DNA of 64,000 nucleotides from Lingula anatina. Lineage: Eukaryota > Brachiopoda > Lingulata > Lingulida > Lingulidae. Position 1 is the first letter of the stretch. Each line of letters opens with the position of its first letter. The stretch is from NCBI RefSeq assembly GCF_001039355.2, contig NW_019775476.1:129840-193839 (forward strand), given 5' to 3'. A program made the translations under genes and the position numbers. Below the pieces are notes generated by a model that made no database searches, had not been told where the DNA came from, and worked only from the letters and a program-made list of their open reading frames with translations. Positions 62,033 through 64,000 of the stretch are shown piece by piece.

Positions 62033-62200
62033 TGAAAATACAGGTCGAGTTCACAAATCTGCATAAGCTAGTTTTTTTCATGTTATTGCATTTCTTGCTT
62101 CACAGCTCCCCAATCATAGTTTTGTTTTACTAGTTTAGATTTCCTAGGAGATTTTGTTTTGTTAAAATACAGGGAAAGTTTGAAAATTGCCCTAATTGTA
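61640..62200. repeat. diverged tandem repeat, about three units
   Basis: Phrases of the type GAAAATGCAGGTCAAGTTCA recur near 61785, 62034 and 62167, and ATTCCTGGAAAAATTATAAT and ATTCCTGGATAAATTATGAT occur near 61660 and 61840. Unit length is roughly 150-250 bases. Confidence 0.5.
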
Positions 62201-62421
62201 CAACACAAGGTAATTTTTAATGTATTCAATGATTTTATTTATATCTGTTCTTGTAAGGAAAACATCATCCAAAATCTTCTCCAGCACAATCCTACTGTGA
62301 TAAAATCTCACCTGTCTTCTCTAACACATTGAATTTGGTCTACGTATGCATGGCACATTAAACAGTGGTTTGTGAAGTGTCAGTACATATACAGAATATA
62401 ACCTTTGAAAGTTAAAATGTA

Positions 62422-62423
<2 letters not shown>

Positions 62424-62459
<36 letters not shown>
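62424..62459. repeat. (GT)n microsatellite
   Basis: About 36 bases of GT repeat ending in GCGTGCATGCGCG. Confidence 0.85.
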
Positions 62460-62463
<4 letters not shown>

Positions 62464-64000
62464 CATGCGCGATTAATGCAAAATGTAGCTTATGGTTGGA
62501 GAACTCGGGAGTATTGAGGATGGAACATTCAGATGAAGCACATTGTTCAGCAACACTTCAGAGAAAATAATGCTTCTGAAAAAATCCCTGAAGAAGGCCT
62601 AGGGGCTGAAAGCTTTGGATAATTAGACAATAATTTCTGTATTTTTTCATCCCGTGACTGCCAAGCTATATTTCGGTCTCAGTTGAAAATGCTCAGTACA
62701 GACATTTTAACTTGTACAAAACACTGCAATTAATCAAGTTGCCAACTTTATTAGTAAGATGATATATATAGAAAGTATTAAAGAAGATTTAAGTCTCCTT
62801 CTGGGTGTTTGCTTTAGTTAGACAAATTATGTACAATAACGAGGGCTCATCGCAGATTGCATGCTACCGTTTCATCCAGGCTTTTGATCGCACTCTTGAT
62901 ACTCATCATTTCATGGTTTACTCAGTGCTAAGATAATGAATTGGATAATAAGGTAATTTAGCCCTTAAAGAAAGTGTTAACGTTTAGATTGTTTTTTTTC
63001 CTACAATGTGTTTTTCAAACCAATTAGCAGATTACGTAATTTGATAAAGTTTTGAATGGTTTTGTTTCTCGTAATATTGACTTTTCTTTTTGTTGTGACT
63101 TCAATTTGCATTTGTGTTATTGATTGAAGTTGGGTCTCACTTACTGAATCAAAGCCTCAGGTAAACAAACTTTTCATTAGGATGGTCATAGGATAGTAGA
63201 TGGGGACTTTATTGATCCCATACAAGTAAGTTTAGGTACATACAGGCTGCAAGAACCCATCAGCCTCTCTGGTGTATCCAGTATGGGATGTGGAGCAGTG
63301 TAATTGTGCCTTAAATTGCCTGTAAAGTTATAAAATTTGCGCCATTGTCTACTAATTGAAAACAGTTATTTCTGCAAATTTAAGCTTCAAATTTTTCAAA
63401 GGCAGTTTTTTCAATTGTTTGAATGGGACGTACACAAATGCTGGTTGAAAGAACCGGCTGTGTTATTGTTTGACCAGAGAACGCGACCACCACTAGCAAG
63501 GCAGAGGTGATAGACTTTCAATGCTTCATAGAGCCAGAACCCAGGGACGTATTTACTTATGAATGGGGCATTGTGAGGTAATTATTCAGAACTCAGGTGT
63601 ATTCTATGTTCACTTTCTCCAGCCATTAAACACAGTGTGTAAACACAACAGTGCATGCAAACAAACTTCATTTAGGCTAAGCGTATACTAACGCCAATGA
63701 AAATCGAGAATGACACGAATTTGTACATGGAACTTGAGAAACATTTGACAGAGGATTTGTCCGATTTTCGTGGGAATTTCCTTGAAGGCAACAAGATCCA
63801 GGAATAACAAATGTGAAGAATGCTGTGAGAATTGTATCAGAAGCATAAACTCACATTGCACTTTTAGCTCTCAGGAATGCAACTGACCATAATAGGACAG
63901 GGAAAGGTGAACATCGCTGGAAACTATACAATATATCTATATATATAAGAAGCTTATATCTGAACGAGTGTCACCAGGGAGGTACTTACAAACTGAAGGA

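Larger units (their letters stand above)
60335..64000. other. presumed intron to window end
   Basis: No coding exon was supported. It contains diverged repeats at 61640-62200, a poly-T run at about 61995-62031 and a (GT)n tract at about 62424-62459. Confidence 0.35.

Overview
The window is eukaryotic DNA. Genes are split into small exons with GT-AG introns, the background is AT-rich (by eye), and (TA)n, (CT)n, (GT)n and (ATT)n microsatellites and a decayed Tc1-like transposon are present. The protein families (C-type lectin, fibronectin type II, TSP1, sushi, EGF, CTHRC1-like, DNase I-like, SLC16 transporter, steryl-sulfatase-like) point to a metazoan. I favour a marine invertebrate, probably lophotrochozoan, but cannot fix the taxon. 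I resolved exons by hand from splice sites and checked that reading phase carries from exon to exon.

Layout. 1-1280 (minus): first coding exon of an SLC16-type transporter. 3380-5026: Tc1/mariner element with terminal inverted repeats and a broken transposase. 6626-7758 (plus): 3' half of a DNase I-like gene. 12078-23003 (minus): a 22-exon gene for a secreted protein of about 1345 residues ordered CTLD, FN2, FN2, CTLD, four TSP1, three sushi-like modules, an unassigned region, a GCC2/ephrin-receptor-like repeat, EGF modules, CTLD. The convergent 3' ends of the DNase and lectin genes occur twice in direct repeat (about 7211-10455 and 10479-13700) with a single N at 10456 between the copies. 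This looks like two haplotypes laid end to end, although a real duplication is possible.

26248-36660 (minus) is a complete 12-exon gene for a secreted protein of about 592 residues: signal peptide, PAN/apple-like domain, Cys-rich linker and three CTHRC1-like modules with no collagen stretch. A tandem paralogue lacking its first two exons follows at 37803-42615. The last intron but one of the first gene carries about 2.6 kb absent from the paralogue; it contains two plus-strand exons of an unrelated gene and ends at a single N (29391), so it may be misassembled.

After a 12-N gap at 43520, the plus strand holds the last two exons of a steryl-sulfatase-like gene (43538-44810). Sparse sequence follows, with three candidate alternative first exons at 50660, 56501 and 60292 that all end in splice phase 1. 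I suggest, without proof, that they feed one large gene, possibly a spectraplakin.

Taken together, 6.6-43 kb is a cluster of secreted or extracellular proteins on a background of local duplication. A short sequence is shared by the 3' regions of the lectin and CTHRC1-like genes although their proteins are unrelated.
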